A stretch of DNA of 40,715 bases from Plesiocystis pacifica SIR-1 (GTDB taxonomy: Bacteria > Myxococcota_A > Polyangia > Nannocystales > Nannocystaceae), in NCBI RefSeq assembly GCF_000170895.1, contig NZ_ABCS01000085.1, positions 1 through 40,715 on the forward strand, read 5' to 3'. The notes below the pieces were generated by a model that was given only the letters and a program-made list of their open reading frames with translations, was not told where the DNA came from and ran no database searches. Numbering within the stretch: the stretch's first letter is position 1; every line of letters begins with the position of its first letter. The position numbers and the translations under genes are program-made. Below are positions 1 to 8,581 of the stretch, in pieces.

Positions 1-570
1 CAGCGGTCGCGCGCGCGTCGACACCCCGCGCTCGAGGGCGAGCACCCCCGCGTAGAGCAGCGCCGCGGCCAGGGCGTGGCCGTAGAACAGCCGGCCATAG
101 ACGAACAGCGGCGTGCCCAGGCAAAGGAGCAGCACCGCCGCCGTCGCCGTGGGCCGGTCGAAGTCGCGACCGAGCCGCCGCCAGCCCAGCCCCGCGACGA
201 CCAGCACCGGCACCACGCCCGCGAGCAGCCGCGCCCACCAGGTGAACTCGCGCAGGGTCGGCGCCTGCGCCCCGAGCTGCGCCAGCCGAACGGCCAGCAC
301 CCCGACCACCGTCGCCCCCGGGGGCTTGTTGGGGTACAGGCGCCCGTCTGCGGGGCTGCGGGCCACGTCCGGCCCCACCGCGATGCCCCGCCGGCTCGGC
401 CCGTCGATGGCCCACTCCCCCGCCTCGGCCACGCTCATGGCCTGGAGCAGGCGCGGGATCTCGTTGGCGTTGCGGACCGCCTCGAAGTAGGGAAAGACCG
501 CGAGCAGGAGCAGCGCCAGGCCTAGGACGACGAGGGTGCCCTCGCGCCAGCCGCTGTCCTCCGTAGTCAT
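1..570 (-). CDS. Polytopic membrane protein, glycosyltransferase-39-like (3' end outside window)
   Basis: The minus strand is open from an ATG at 570 to the window edge, 190 codons with no stop, so this is the N-terminal part of a longer gene. It starts with a short polar stretch and a hydrophobic helix (about residues 12-26, rich in Leu/Val/Ala). A soluble loop with RLYPNKPPG follows, then further hydrophobic segments. A loop carrying YPNKPPG-like residues after the first helix is common in dolichol-phosphate-mannose-type (GT39/ArnT/PMT-like) membrane glycosyltransferases, so lipid-linked sugar transfer is a reasonable inference, not proven. It lies 40 nt downstream of the PspA gene on the same strand and may be co-transcribed with it. 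Confidence 0.6.
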   Translation of the reverse strand, partial: MTTEDSGWREGTLVVLGLALLLLAVFPYFEAVRNANEIPRLLQAMSVAEAGEWAIDGPSRRGIAVGPDVARSPADGRLYPNKPPGATVVGVLAVRLAQLGAQAPTLREFTWWARLLAGVVPVLVVAGLGWRRLGRDFDRPTATAAVLLLCLGTPLFVYGRLFYGHALAAALLYAGVLALERGVSTRARPL

Positions 571-610
571 GGGTTCGCGGGTGTCGGCGCCGAAGATCCC
601 GCCGCCGCGC

Positions 611-1330
611 TCAGTCGTCCCCGCGGCCGAGGGCCTTGGGGTCGTTGCCAGCGAGCTTGGCCTTGAGCGCCGCGAGCTCGTCGTCGAGCTCGGTGCGCTC
701 GTCGAGCTTGCGCAGCTCGGCGTCGATGCGCCGCTCTTCGATCTCGGCGCTGGCCGTCTCGGCGTAGACCTCGTTCATGGCCTCGAGCGCCGCGATCTTG
801 TCCTCGATGGCGTTGATCCGCGAGCTCTGGCCCATGCCCACCGCCGCGGCCGAGCCCGAGCTCCCGCTCTTGGCCGCCCGCGCCTGGGCCATCAGCGTGC
901 CCCGGCGCATGTTGAGGGACTTGAGCTTCTTCTTGGACTCGACGATGTGCAGGCGCATGTCCTCGACGAGCTTGGTCTGCTCGACGAGGTTGTCCTCGAG
1001 GGCCTCGAGCTCCTGGGAAATCTCGACCTTGCGCTGCAAGGCCGCCCGCGCCAGGGTCTCGTCGCCGAGGTTGAGGGCCTGCTCGGCCCGACCCTGCCAG
1101 GCCTCGGCCTTCTTCTTGGTCTCGCCGATGCGGCGCTCCATGACCTTGCGCTCGACCACGGCGGACTTGAGGTCCCGCTCGGCTCGCTTGATCTCCGCGC
1201 CGAGGTCGTCGAGCATCAGCGCGAGCTCCGCGCCCGGGTCACTGACGGCGTCGACGGCATCGTCGACGGTCGAAGAGATGGCCCGGCGAAGGCGCGTGAA
1301 GAACCCAGGCTTTCCGTCTTCGTGGCTCAT
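611..1330 (-). CDS. pspA: PspA/IM30 (Vipp1) family membrane-stress protein
   Basis: The 239-residue product is almost entirely charged coiled coil, as in PspA/IM30 proteins (usually about 220-250 aa). It opens with GFFTRLRRAISSTVDDAVD, an amphipathic N-terminal helix typical of the family. A long heptad-rich rod follows, containing RKVMERRIGETKKKAEAWQ and ALQRKVEISQELEALE. Family members polymerise on the inner face of the cytoplasmic membrane and protect it under envelope stress. The ATG at 1330 is preferred over an upstream in-frame start because homologous sequence begins here and the extension reads as low-quality Gly/Arg sequence. No clear Shine-Dalgarno is visible. The gene is divergent from the polymerase III delta' gene across a 150-bp gap. 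No pspF/pspBC partners are present. Confidence 0.85.
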   Translation of the reverse strand: MSHEDGKPGFFTRLRRAISSTVDDAVDAVSDPGAELALMLDDLGAEIKRAERDLKSAVVERKVMERRIGETKKKAEAWQGRAEQALNLGDETLARAALQRKVEISQELEALEDNLVEQTKLVEDMRLHIVESKKKLKSLNMRRGTLMAQARAAKSGSSGSAAAVGMGQSSRINAIEDKIAALEAMNEVYAETASAEIEERRIDAELRKLDERTELDDELAALKAKLAGNDPKALGRGDD

Positions 1331-1466
1331 GTCGCGGCCACAGTTTGACCGCTCGGCGGAAGATACGCCAGAGCCAAAGCGGGGAGGCCCGCGTCCCTCG
1401 GAATCGGGAATGGATCGAAACCCGCCTGCCGGGACCGCGATCGAAAGATCGGAGGCGTCGATGGGG

Positions 1467-1472
1467 TAGGCT
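1467..1472 (+). promoter_or_regulatory. Putative -10 hexamer TAGGCT just upstream of the delta' gene
   Basis: TAGGCT lies 8 nt before the GTG start at 1481, with no recognisable Shine-Dalgarno between them. This fits a promoter giving a leaderless or nearly leaderless mRNA. No good -35 was found, so the call rests on the hexamer and its recurrence ahead of other genes in the window. Confidence 0.3.
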
Positions 1473-1480
1473 CCGGGTCC

Positions 1481-2662
1481 GTGAGCGCCGACTCCACGCC
1501 GACCCCGCGCTTTCCTGGCGTCGTGGGCCATGGACGCGTCACCGCCATGCTGTCCAGGGCCATCGCCCGCAGCCGCCTGCACCACGGGCTGGTGTTCTCG
1601 GGCCCCCGCGGCATCGGCAAGGCGACCCTGGCCCGGGGCCTGGCGTGCGCGCTGACCTGCGCGGTCTCACCGGCGGTCGGCTGCGGCCAGTGTGACAGCT
1701 GCCGGCGCATGCTCTGTGGGCTGCACACCGACTTCACCGTGCTCGAGGGCCAGGGCAAGTCCCGGACCGTCGCCACCGGGCCCGCCCGCGAGGTCGCGCT
1801 CCGCGTTCAGCACGCGCCCTTCGAGGCCGCCGCCCACGTCATCGTCATCGATCCCGCCGATCGCATGCACCCGGCCGCCGCGGCCGCCCTGCTCAAGTCC
1901 ATCGAGGAGCCGCGCCCGGGCGTCCACTGGGTGCTCTTGGCGACCAACCTCCACGACATCCTCGACACGATCCTGAGCCGGTGCATGACCATCCCGCTCG
2001 AGGCGCTGAACACCGAGGACACCCGGTCCGTGGTCGACGCCGAGCTCGAGCGCCTGGCCCAGGCCCGCGGCCTCGAGGTCGACCCGCGCCGCCGGGAGCT
2101 GGCCATCTCCCTCGCGGGCGGCAGCCCCGGCGTGGCCCTCGAGCTGCTCAGCGACGCGAGCCTCGAGCCGACCAAGGAGCTGCTCGCGGCCACGCTCCGC
2201 GCCCTCGAGCTCGGCGTCCCCGCGATCTTTGGGGGCGATCGCTCGCCGCTGTGGTCGGCGTGGAAGACCGCCGTCCAGGCCACTCCGGAGCCCGGAGAGC
2301 TCGCCGCCGCTGCGGCCGCCGAGGCCGAGGCCCGCGAGGAGGTCGTGGTCGTCAAGGCCAAGGGCCGGGCCAAGAAGAAGACCAAGAAAAAAGCCAAGAA
2401 GAAGTCGAGCAAGGCCAAGGAGTCGCCGGCTCGCCAGCGCGCCGCCGCCGGCCGCCTCGCCGAGCTGTGGCTGCTGCACCTGCGCGAGCTCCTGCTCGGG
2501 CGCTCGGGCCTGGCCGACATGCCCGCCGCGACCCGGATCGACACCTCCACCCTCGCCGCGCACATGCAGGCCATCCAGCTGTTTCAGGCCCAGCTGGTGC
2601 GCAACCCCAACGTCCGCCTCAGCTTCGAGCAGCTGCTGCTCCAGCTCGGAGCGCGCTCGTGA
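1481..2662 (+). CDS. holB: DNA polymerase III subunit delta'
   Basis: This 393-residue AAA+ protein is the delta' subunit of the clamp loader, which opens the beta sliding clamp and loads it on primed DNA. Visible hallmarks are a P-loop GPRGIGKAT (residues 41-49), a zinc module with C60, C68, C71 and C74, the sensor stretch LLKSIEEP, and the arginine-finger SRC motif in ILSRC. A GTG start at 1481 places VVGHGRVTAML at the expected N-terminal position. An unusual Lys/Ala-rich segment, with KKKTKKKAKKKSSKAK at about residues 297-312, interrupts the C-terminal collar region. The stop overlaps the next start as GTGA, implying translational coupling with the downstream HEAT-like gene. Confidence 0.88.
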   Translation: MSADSTPTPRFPGVVGHGRVTAMLSRAIARSRLHHGLVFSGPRGIGKATLARGLACALTCAVSPAVGCGQCDSCRRMLCGLHTDFTVLEGQGKSRTVATGPAREVALRVQHAPFEAAAHVIVIDPADRMHPAAAAALLKSIEEPRPGVHWVLLATNLHDILDTILSRCMTIPLEALNTEDTRSVVDAELERLAQARGLEVDPRRRELAISLAGGSPGVALELLSDASLEPTKELLAATLRALELGVPAIFGGDRSPLWSAWKTAVQATPEPGELAAAAAAEAEAREEVVVVKAKGRAKKKTKKKAKKKSSKAKESPARQRAAAGRLAELWLLHLRELLLGRSGLADMPAATRIDTSTLAAHMQAIQLFQAQLVRNPNVRLSFEQLLLQLGARS

Positions 2663-3882
2663 TCTTCGGGCGCCGCTCGGGCGATCCGAGCCGGGCCGAG
2701 CTGACCCTCGGGGCGGCCCTGCGCGACGCCAGCTCGACCCGGGCCGAGGCCCGCAACCTGGCCGTGCGCAACCTGTCGAGGGCGCTCCTCGACGAGCTGG
2801 GCCTGGTCGCGCCGACGTGGTGGCCCTCGGCCGAGCACGCCGAGCGCGAGACCGTGCTCGCCGCCCTCGAGGCCGCGTGCCCCGTGGACTTCCAAGGGCG
2901 CCCCGAGGCCGCCGCGGACGCGGCCCTGGCCCGCATCGGCCTGGCCGAGCTCGGCGCGCCCACGGCCCTGGCCCGGGCCCTCGAGGCCCTCGACTTCGAC
3001 GCCGCCCCCGAGGCCCCGGAGCACGACGCGGTCGTGTTGATCCGCGAGTGTGGGGTCATCGCCCTGGCCCTGCTCGGCCGCGGCGCCCAGGCCTGGCTCG
3101 GCGATCCGGCGGCCTCCCGAAGCGCCCACGCGGCCGAGACCGCCCGCGCCCGGGACACCCTCGACGCCGTCGTCCAGGCCCTGCTCGAGCGCCTCGCCGA
3201 CGCCCGCGACGACGTCCGCTTCCAGGCCGGCCCTGCCCTCGCCGAGCTGGTCGAGGGCGACTCGGGTGCCGGCCTGGCCCGCGCGCCCATCGAGGCCCGG
3301 CTGCTCGAGGCCCTCGAGGCCGAGGCCCACCCCGAGGTCCGCGAGAACCTCATCGCTGCGCTCGCGACCTTCGACCCGCCGAGCCCGGCGACCTGCGCCC
3401 GGCTCGGCGTGATCCTGGCCAGCGAGGAGGGCCGCAGCGCCGCCGGGTGGGAGGCGGCCCTGGCCCTCGCCGCCGCCGGCAGCCCCGAGGCGGGGCCGCG
3501 CCTGGTCCAGGGCACGGGCCCCCGAGAGACCCGCGACCGCGCCCTCGAGGCCCTCGCCGCCCTCGGCCCCAAGCTCGACGCCGACACCCGCGCGAGCGCC
3601 CTCGAGGCCATCGAGCGCCTGTCCAGGCCCCTGCTCATCCCGGTGTTCACCCGCGTCCGGGCGGCCTACGCCCTCGCCCGCGTCGACGCCGATCCGCGCG
3701 CGGGCCAGGCCGCCCTCGAGCGCCTGGCTCGACACCCCCGGCCCGCCGTGCGCGAGGCCGTGACCGAGGCCCGCGCCAACCTCGAGCTCCTCGCCCAGCG
3801 CGAGGCCGCCGAGCCCGGGTCTGGCTACCGCCACCCCGCCGACCGCTCCACCCCCAACGGGCACGACCGCCACACCCCATGA
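2659..3882 (+). CDS. HEAT/ARM-like helical repeat protein
   Basis: The product has 407 residues and starts at a GTG overlapping the delta' stop. It is built of repeated amphipathic helices rich in Ala, Leu, Glu and Arg; segments such as DDVRFQAGPALAELVEG, HPEVRENLIAALATF and HPRPAVREAVTEARANLE have the spacing of HEAT repeats. No signal peptide or catalytic motif is visible, so it is probably a cytoplasmic scaffold or binding protein. It is sandwiched by 4-nt overlaps between the polymerase III delta' gene and the sulfotransferase-like gene, so the three are probably one operon, but the gene content does not say what it binds. Residues 385-407 are Pro/His-rich and look disordered. Confidence 0.6.
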   Translation: MIFGRRSGDPSRAELTLGAALRDASSTRAEARNLAVRNLSRALLDELGLVAPTWWPSAEHAERETVLAALEAACPVDFQGRPEAAADAALARIGLAELGAPTALARALEALDFDAAPEAPEHDAVVLIRECGVIALALLGRGAQAWLGDPAASRSAHAAETARARDTLDAVVQALLERLADARDDVRFQAGPALAELVEGDSGAGLARAPIEARLLEALEAEAHPEVRENLIAALATFDPPSPATCARLGVILASEEGRSAAGWEAALALAAAGSPEAGPRLVQGTGPRETRDRALEALAALGPKLDADTRASALEAIERLSRPLLIPVFTRVRAAYALARVDADPRAGQAALERLARHPRPAVREAVTEARANLELLAQREAAEPGSGYRHPADRSTPNGHDRHTP

Positions 3883-4883
3883 GCGAGCCCAAGCGCATCA
3901 TCCTCCACGTCGGCCTGCACAAGACCGGGACCACCTTCCTCCAAGACCGGGTGTTCCCCGCGCTGCCCGGGGTGCGCTTCGTCCATCCCCTCCACTACGC
4001 CCAGGCCAGCGACGGGCCGATCGAGCGCTTCATGCTCGAGCTGTTCTTCCGCAACGCCGCGCACATCGACGTGGGCCACCACCGCAAGGCGATCGCGGCC
4101 TGGCTCGCGCGCGTCGAGGAGCCCACGGTGCTGATCAGCTCCGAGGCCATCGTCGGCTGGCCGATCGAGAACCACAGCAACTTTCGGGTCAACGCCGACC
4201 TGCTCGCCGAGCTCTTCCCCAACGCCCAGGTCGTGTTCGTCGTCCGCCGCCAGGATCGCTGGGTCGAGTCGGCCTACAGCCAGGTGCTCAAGGCGGGCTT
4301 TTCGACCAGCATCGAGCGCTACCTCAACTTCCGCGAGGGACGCTTCCAGCGCTACAACGTCGGCCTCTACCACGGGCCCAACGTCGACGCCCGCGACCTC
4401 GACTGGGGCCCCTTCGACGCCCACTACCGCCGGCGCTTCGGCGAGCGGGCCGTGTGCACCCTGCCCTTCGAGCTGTTCACCCGGGACAGCGACGCCTTCC
4501 TGCGCCACCTCTACGCGTTCATGGCCGTCGAGGGCGGGCCCTTCCCCGACGCCAGCCAGCGCGTCAACACCAGCTGGTCGCCGCTCGCGGCCAACGTCGC
4601 CCGGGTGGTCAACACCATCCCCATGCCCGTCAAGCGAGCCCTGCGCGAGCGCATCCCCAAGGACCTGCACCCCGCCGAGCTCGTCAGCCGGGTCAGCGCC
4701 GTCGCCCCGGGCTTGGGCCTGGGCAAGCCCGGGCCTGGGCCCAAAGCGAGCAGCTCTGGGCCCAGGAAGAAGAAGCGCTTTTTGTCCCCGGAGCTCGCCG
4801 CGGCCCTCATGGACCTGCACCGCGAGAACAACGAAGCCCTCGGCGCGCGCATCGGCTTTGACCTCAGCGCCTACGACTACTGA
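3879..4883 (+). CDS. Sulfotransferase-like P-loop protein
   Basis: The 334-residue product starts at an ATG overlapping the upstream stop (ATGA). Near the N-terminus, HVGLHKTGTTFLQ (residues 10-22) matches the 5'-phosphosulfate-binding loop of PAPS-dependent sulfotransferases. VVRRQDRWVESAYSQ further on matches the 3'-phosphate-binding region, where an Arg and a Ser contact PAPS. The family transfers sulfate to sugars, lipids or small molecules; the acceptor cannot be inferred here. A basic low-complexity segment near residues 285-305 (GPKASSSGPRKKKR) precedes the last helix. It ends convergently 36 nt from the DUF1501 gene. Confidence 0.72.
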   Translation: MSEPKRIILHVGLHKTGTTFLQDRVFPALPGVRFVHPLHYAQASDGPIERFMLELFFRNAAHIDVGHHRKAIAAWLARVEEPTVLISSEAIVGWPIENHSNFRVNADLLAELFPNAQVVFVVRRQDRWVESAYSQVLKAGFSTSIERYLNFREGRFQRYNVGLYHGPNVDARDLDWGPFDAHYRRRFGERAVCTLPFELFTRDSDAFLRHLYAFMAVEGGPFPDASQRVNTSWSPLAANVARVVNTIPMPVKRALRERIPKDLHPAELVSRVSAVAPGLGLGKPGPGPKASSSGPRKKKRFLSPELAAALMDLHRENNEALGARIGFDLSAYDY

Positions 4884-4899
4884 ACCGCCAACGCTCCGG

Positions 4900-4913
4900 C
4901 CGCGGCTCCGCGG
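4900..4913. terminator. Short GC hairpin between convergent genes
   Basis: CCGCGG, two bases, CCGCGG forms a small palindromic stem in the 36-nt gap between two converging stop codons. It could serve both directions, but it lacks a U-run and the loop is very tight. Confidence 0.25.
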
Positions 4914-4919
4914 TAGTCG

Positions 4920-6200
4920 CTACCCCAGCAGCGCCAGCGACTCCGCCGGGTTGAGCGGGAAGCGAGCCGCGAGATCTTCGCCCAGGCCCGCGTGGTCGCG
5001 CAGGGCCGCGTGGATGTGCTCGGGCCGGATCCGCACCCCGCCCTCGTCGAGGGCCAGGCTGCCCGCGTTGACGGTCAGCGGCTGGACCTTGTGGGTCGTC
5101 GCGCCGACCACCCGGTTGCCCGAGATGCCCTGGCCCATCAGCAACATGCTCGACACGGACCAGTGGTCCTTGCCGTTGTTGTCGTTGTAGGTCGGGGTCC
5201 GGCCAAAGTCCGAGCCCATCACGACGATGAGCTTATCGGCCACGCCCAGGGCCTCGGCCTCTTGCATCAGCAGGTCCACGCCCTCCATCAGCGTGTACAG
5301 CCGCGCGCTGTGGCTGTCGTCGTGGTTGCCGTGGGTGTCGAAGCCGCCGTAGTTGATGTTGACCGAGGCGCAGATGCCCGCGCGGTAGGCCGCGAGGGCG
5401 ACCTGGGCCTGGCGGTGGATCGGCTGGTCCGAGAGCGTGTCGGGCAGGAACTCCTGGAGCAGCTTGAGCTCGTTGGCCCCGCCCGAGGCCGTGAACATCT
5501 GGCTCATGGCCTCGCGCTCCGCCGGCAGCCCGGCCTCGACCAGCAGATGCTCGCGGCGCCCGGTTCGGGCCTGGGTGATGAGCTCCTGGGCCGCCGAGGA
5601 GTGGAAGTTCGACCCCGGGTCGTTGGGGTCGATGCGGTCCGGGTGGGCGATGCGGCCGAGGGCGTTGACGTTGCCGCTGCGCGTGCGCGCGACCAGGCCG
5701 GCGGTCAGGTCATAGCCGCCGAAGCTCAGGTAGGCCATGGGCAGCCCGGGGTCGGCCTGGGCCGCGACCAGGGCGGCGAGGCTCGGGAAGCCCTCGACCA
5801 GGCGGCCGCTCCAGCAGTGCCGCGAGCCGCTGTCGTGGCCGTTGGTCTGCATGTCGATGCCGTTGATGACCAGCAGATCCTGGTAGTACTTTTGGAAGAA
5901 CACCTCGTTGTAGCCGACGGGGGCGTAGAGCAGGTTGCCCGCGCTGCCGATCTCGTCGGTGAAGTAGTTGTTGACGGGGTCGAGCTCTTCCTCGTTCTCG
6001 CGGCCCTTGGGGTCGCAGAGCATGGTCTGGTCCCAACCGCCCGAGGCGTTGACGAACACCCACAGCGGGCCCTCGTAGACGTGGTTCGAGGTCGGGGGCT
6101 TGCCCGAGGTGGCCCAGCCCGCGCGGGCGTGGTGGGAGGCCCCGGGGACGAGGGCGAGGCCGGCGAGGCCGGCGAGGCGCATGAAGTCACGGCGATCCAT
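4920..6200 (-). CDS. DUF1501 family exported protein
   Basis: The 426-residue product begins MDRRDFMRLAGLAGLALVPG, a twin-arginine-type signal with RRDF and a hydrophobic core, so it is probably exported folded. The body carries family hallmarks: GGWDQTMLCDP, NINYGGFDTHGNHDD and VVMGSDFGRTPTYNDNNGKD. The conserved Asp/His residues resemble the metal sites of the alkaline-phosphatase/sulfatase superfamily to which DUF1501 is related; the reaction is not known. The ATG at 6200 has AGGA 9 nt upstream. It lies 10 nt behind the DUF1592-type gene. Pairing of DUF1501 with a CxxCH-bearing DUF1592/1588 protein recurs in myxobacteria and planctomycetes, and the two presumably act together at the cell surface. 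Confidence 0.8.
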   Translation of the reverse strand: MDRRDFMRLAGLAGLALVPGASHHARAGWATSGKPPTSNHVYEGPLWVFVNASGGWDQTMLCDPKGRENEEELDPVNNYFTDEIGSAGNLLYAPVGYNEVFFQKYYQDLLVINGIDMQTNGHDSGSRHCWSGRLVEGFPSLAALVAAQADPGLPMAYLSFGGYDLTAGLVARTRSGNVNALGRIAHPDRIDPNDPGSNFHSSAAQELITQARTGRREHLLVEAGLPAEREAMSQMFTASGGANELKLLQEFLPDTLSDQPIHRQAQVALAAYRAGICASVNINYGGFDTHGNHDDSHSARLYTLMEGVDLLMQEAEALGVADKLIVVMGSDFGRTPTYNDNNGKDHWSVSSMLLMGQGISGNRVVGATTHKVQPLTVNAGSLALDEGGVRIRPEHIHAALRDHAGLGEDLAARFPLNPAESLALLG

Positions 6201-6210
6201 CGGGGTTGTC

Positions 6211-8538
6211 CTATTCGTGCAAGAAGCGGTAGTCCGAGAGCATGTAGGTGATCACGGCCATCCACGCGCGGATGGTGTAGTTGGGGTCCTGGGTGATGCG
6301 CTGCGACTCGGGGAGCTCCTCGTCGCTCCAAAAGTCGCGGGTCGCCTGGCAGCTCCCGGGCAGGCCGGTGCCGTACTCGTCGAGGGCCAGCCCGCGCTTG
6401 CCGTCGCGCCAGACCTCGAGGAAGAGCCCGTAGGCCCGGTCGAGCTCGGGGTCGTCGAGCTCGAGGCGCTCGCCGAGCAGGTGCCAGTGGAGGTGCTGGA
6501 TGTTGGCCCGGATGGCCTCGGTGACCCCGGGGATCTCGAAGCCGTTGCCGTCCTCGGGCTCGAAGCCGGGGTCGACGAAGGGGAAGAGCAGGCGCTGGTC
6601 CGTCTGCCGGGTGAAGTCCCGCGCCGTGCCCCAGCACGCGACCTCGTTGGCCATGCGCTCGGCCACGTTGACCATGATGCCGTTGGGCTCGGTCATGCGG
6701 TCGACGATGGTGTCGGAGTCGATGCCGCCGTAGAAGATGCGGTACTGGTCAAAGCGCGTCAGGAAGTTGTCGGTCCCGACCCGCTGCTGCCAGGGCGCCC
6801 CGAACAGCGCGGTGATCTTGCGGTCGAGCATCTCCGGGGTCAGCCAGCGCGCCGTGCCCACGGGCCCGAGCTCGGCCTCGCGCAGGGCGATGGCCTCGGC
6901 GTCGGCGCCCTCGGCCGGGCTCCCGCCCTCGGCCTCGTGCGTCGACAACCACGGGGCGTCGAAGTCCGCGGCCCGGAAGTAGGGCCCGAGGACCACGGCC
7001 TCGACGACCACGCGCAGGTCGTAGCCCGACTCGATGAAGGCCTCGGCGATGCGCTGGAGCTCGGCGTTTTGGGCCTCGAAGGCCGTGAGCTTGCCGAGGT
7101 AGTCCGGCGCGCCCGCGTCGCTGGGCTCGCGCAGGGGCGCCTGGCCCGTCAGGCCCTCGAACACGATGTGGACCTGGGAGGCGGCGAAGCGCGGGTCGTC
7201 GACGATCTGATCGGCGAGCCAGCCCGTCGCGTCGAGCTTCTCGCCCGCGGGCAGCTCGGCGTCGGCGAAGCCCGGCGCGAACATCTCGGGGTACCAGCCG
7301 TCCTCTGGCGGGCTGTAGCGGCCGAGCGCGTCCCAGTTTTGCAGCGTGCCCGCGATGGGATCGATGTTGGCGTGGCAGACCGTGCAGGTCTCGCTCTCCC
7401 GGGTCGGGTTGAAGTCCTCGATGGAGGTCGGGTCGATGGGCCGCTCCGCCAGGGCCAGGACGTCCGTGGCCAGGAACAGCTTGTAGACCATGCGCGAGCG
7501 GTGCCGGTTGCGGTTGGTCGGCGTGGTCGGGAAGCGGTTGAGGAACATCGTCGAGGTCAGCATCCCCGCGTGCGGCCGGTCGGGCAGCGTCGCGGGCACG
7601 AATTCCTCGGGGTCGTTGGGGTCGACGAAGCTCACCGCCGCCCCGTAGCTCTGGGCCGACCACGGGTTGACCAGGGTGTAGTCCGCCGTGAGGATCTCGG
7701 TGAAGGGCAGGTCGTTGCGGACCACGTGGGGCACGAGCATCAGCGCCTCGCGGGCGAGGGCCTCGTTGGTCCGCGCCCGCGCCAGGTTGCGCTCGGCCTC
7801 GTCCTCGATGCCCTCGTACCAGTAGGCCTCGGGGTAGGTCACGCTGTCGAGCAGGTCGACGGCCCCGGTCCCGGGCAGGTAGCGGTCGGTCAGCAGGTGA
7901 TCGTTGTAGAGCTCGACGAGGCGGTCGTAAAAGGCCTCCTCGTGCATCATGTCGTCGAGCACCTCGACGAGGCTGTCCATGCCGCCCGCGGCCACGAGCA
8001 GCTCCTCCTCGGCCGTCGGCGCCCGGCCGGCGAGGTGCAGCGCCGCCTTGCGCAGGGTGCCGAGCTCGTCGAGGAGCTCGACGTCGGCGAAGTACTCCCC
8101 AGACAGGGTCTCGTCCGGGCAGACGACCGGGTTTTGGATGCGCTCGACGAGCTCGGCGAAGGCCTCGAACTCTTCACTTCCGCGCTCGAACTGGACCCCG
8201 CCGCCGTGCTCGACGGTGTTCGTCGGCTTGACGAGGATCCACGGCTCGCCCTCGTACTGCAGCTTCGACAGGCGCTCGACGGTGGCCAGGTTGGCCTCGA
8301 GGTAGCCGGCCCAGTCCGAGCTCTGGAGCACGAACTGGCTGTTCTTGGCCACGCCCGAGGCGTTGTGGCAGGTGATGCACTTTTGCGACATCACCGGGGC
8401 CCACACGGCCTCCTTGAAGAACTGCTCCGTGCTCACGCAGGGCTCGGGCTCGGGCTCGGCGCAGCCGAGGGCCAGCGCCGCGCACAAGCTCGGGGCGAGG
8501 AGGACGAGGGGTCGTGTCCGGTTTCGATTAATGGTCAT
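6211..8538 (-). CDS. DUF1592/DUF1588-type lipoprotein with two CxxCH haem motifs
   Basis: The 775-residue protein has a basic N-terminus (TINRNRTRP), a hydrophobic core and a possible lipobox ending ALALGC, so it is probably a lipoprotein. Soon after comes a first haem-c motif (MSQKCITCHNASG) and, centrally, a second (SETCTVCHANIDPIAG) within DUF1588-like sequence. Such proteins (DUF1587/1592/1588/1585 families) are large exported multi-domain proteins of unknown function, thought to be redox-linked because of the CxxCH sites. The ATG at 8538 is favoured by GGGAGG four nt upstream and by placing the signal peptide at the terminus. The longer open frame reads through Arg/Thr/Pro repeats antisense to the next gene. 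It is the middle gene of a minus-strand unit of three. Confidence 0.8.
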   Translation of the reverse strand: MTINRNRTRPLVLLAPSLCAALALGCAEPEPEPCVSTEQFFKEAVWAPVMSQKCITCHNASGVAKNSQFVLQSSDWAGYLEANLATVERLSKLQYEGEPWILVKPTNTVEHGGGVQFERGSEEFEAFAELVERIQNPVVCPDETLSGEYFADVELLDELGTLRKAALHLAGRAPTAEEELLVAAGGMDSLVEVLDDMMHEEAFYDRLVELYNDHLLTDRYLPGTGAVDLLDSVTYPEAYWYEGIEDEAERNLARARTNEALAREALMLVPHVVRNDLPFTEILTADYTLVNPWSAQSYGAAVSFVDPNDPEEFVPATLPDRPHAGMLTSTMFLNRFPTTPTNRNRHRSRMVYKLFLATDVLALAERPIDPTSIEDFNPTRESETCTVCHANIDPIAGTLQNWDALGRYSPPEDGWYPEMFAPGFADAELPAGEKLDATGWLADQIVDDPRFAASQVHIVFEGLTGQAPLREPSDAGAPDYLGKLTAFEAQNAELQRIAEAFIESGYDLRVVVEAVVLGPYFRAADFDAPWLSTHEAEGGSPAEGADAEAIALREAELGPVGTARWLTPEMLDRKITALFGAPWQQRVGTDNFLTRFDQYRIFYGGIDSDTIVDRMTEPNGIMVNVAERMANEVACWGTARDFTRQTDQRLLFPFVDPGFEPEDGNGFEIPGVTEAIRANIQHLHWHLLGERLELDDPELDRAYGLFLEVWRDGKRGLALDEYGTGLPGSCQATRDFWSDEELPESQRITQDPNYTIRAWMAVITYMLSDYRFLHE

Positions 8539-8542
8539 GGGA

Positions 8543-8548
8543 CCTCCC
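8543..8548 (-). promoter_or_regulatory. Ribosome binding site deciding the DUF1592-type start
   Basis: GGGAGG on the minus strand, four bases before the ATG at 8538, supports the short form of the gene. The in-frame upstream extension would run into the neighbouring coding region. Confidence 0.6.
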
Positions 8549-8581
8549 AGGAGGGTGTTCGGTCTGTCTAGAAGTTGCGGG

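Noticed and set aside
536..1348. Plus-strand open frame opposite the PspA gene
   Set aside because: It is a Leu/Gly/Asp-rich shadow of the coiled-coil gene with no independent start signal.
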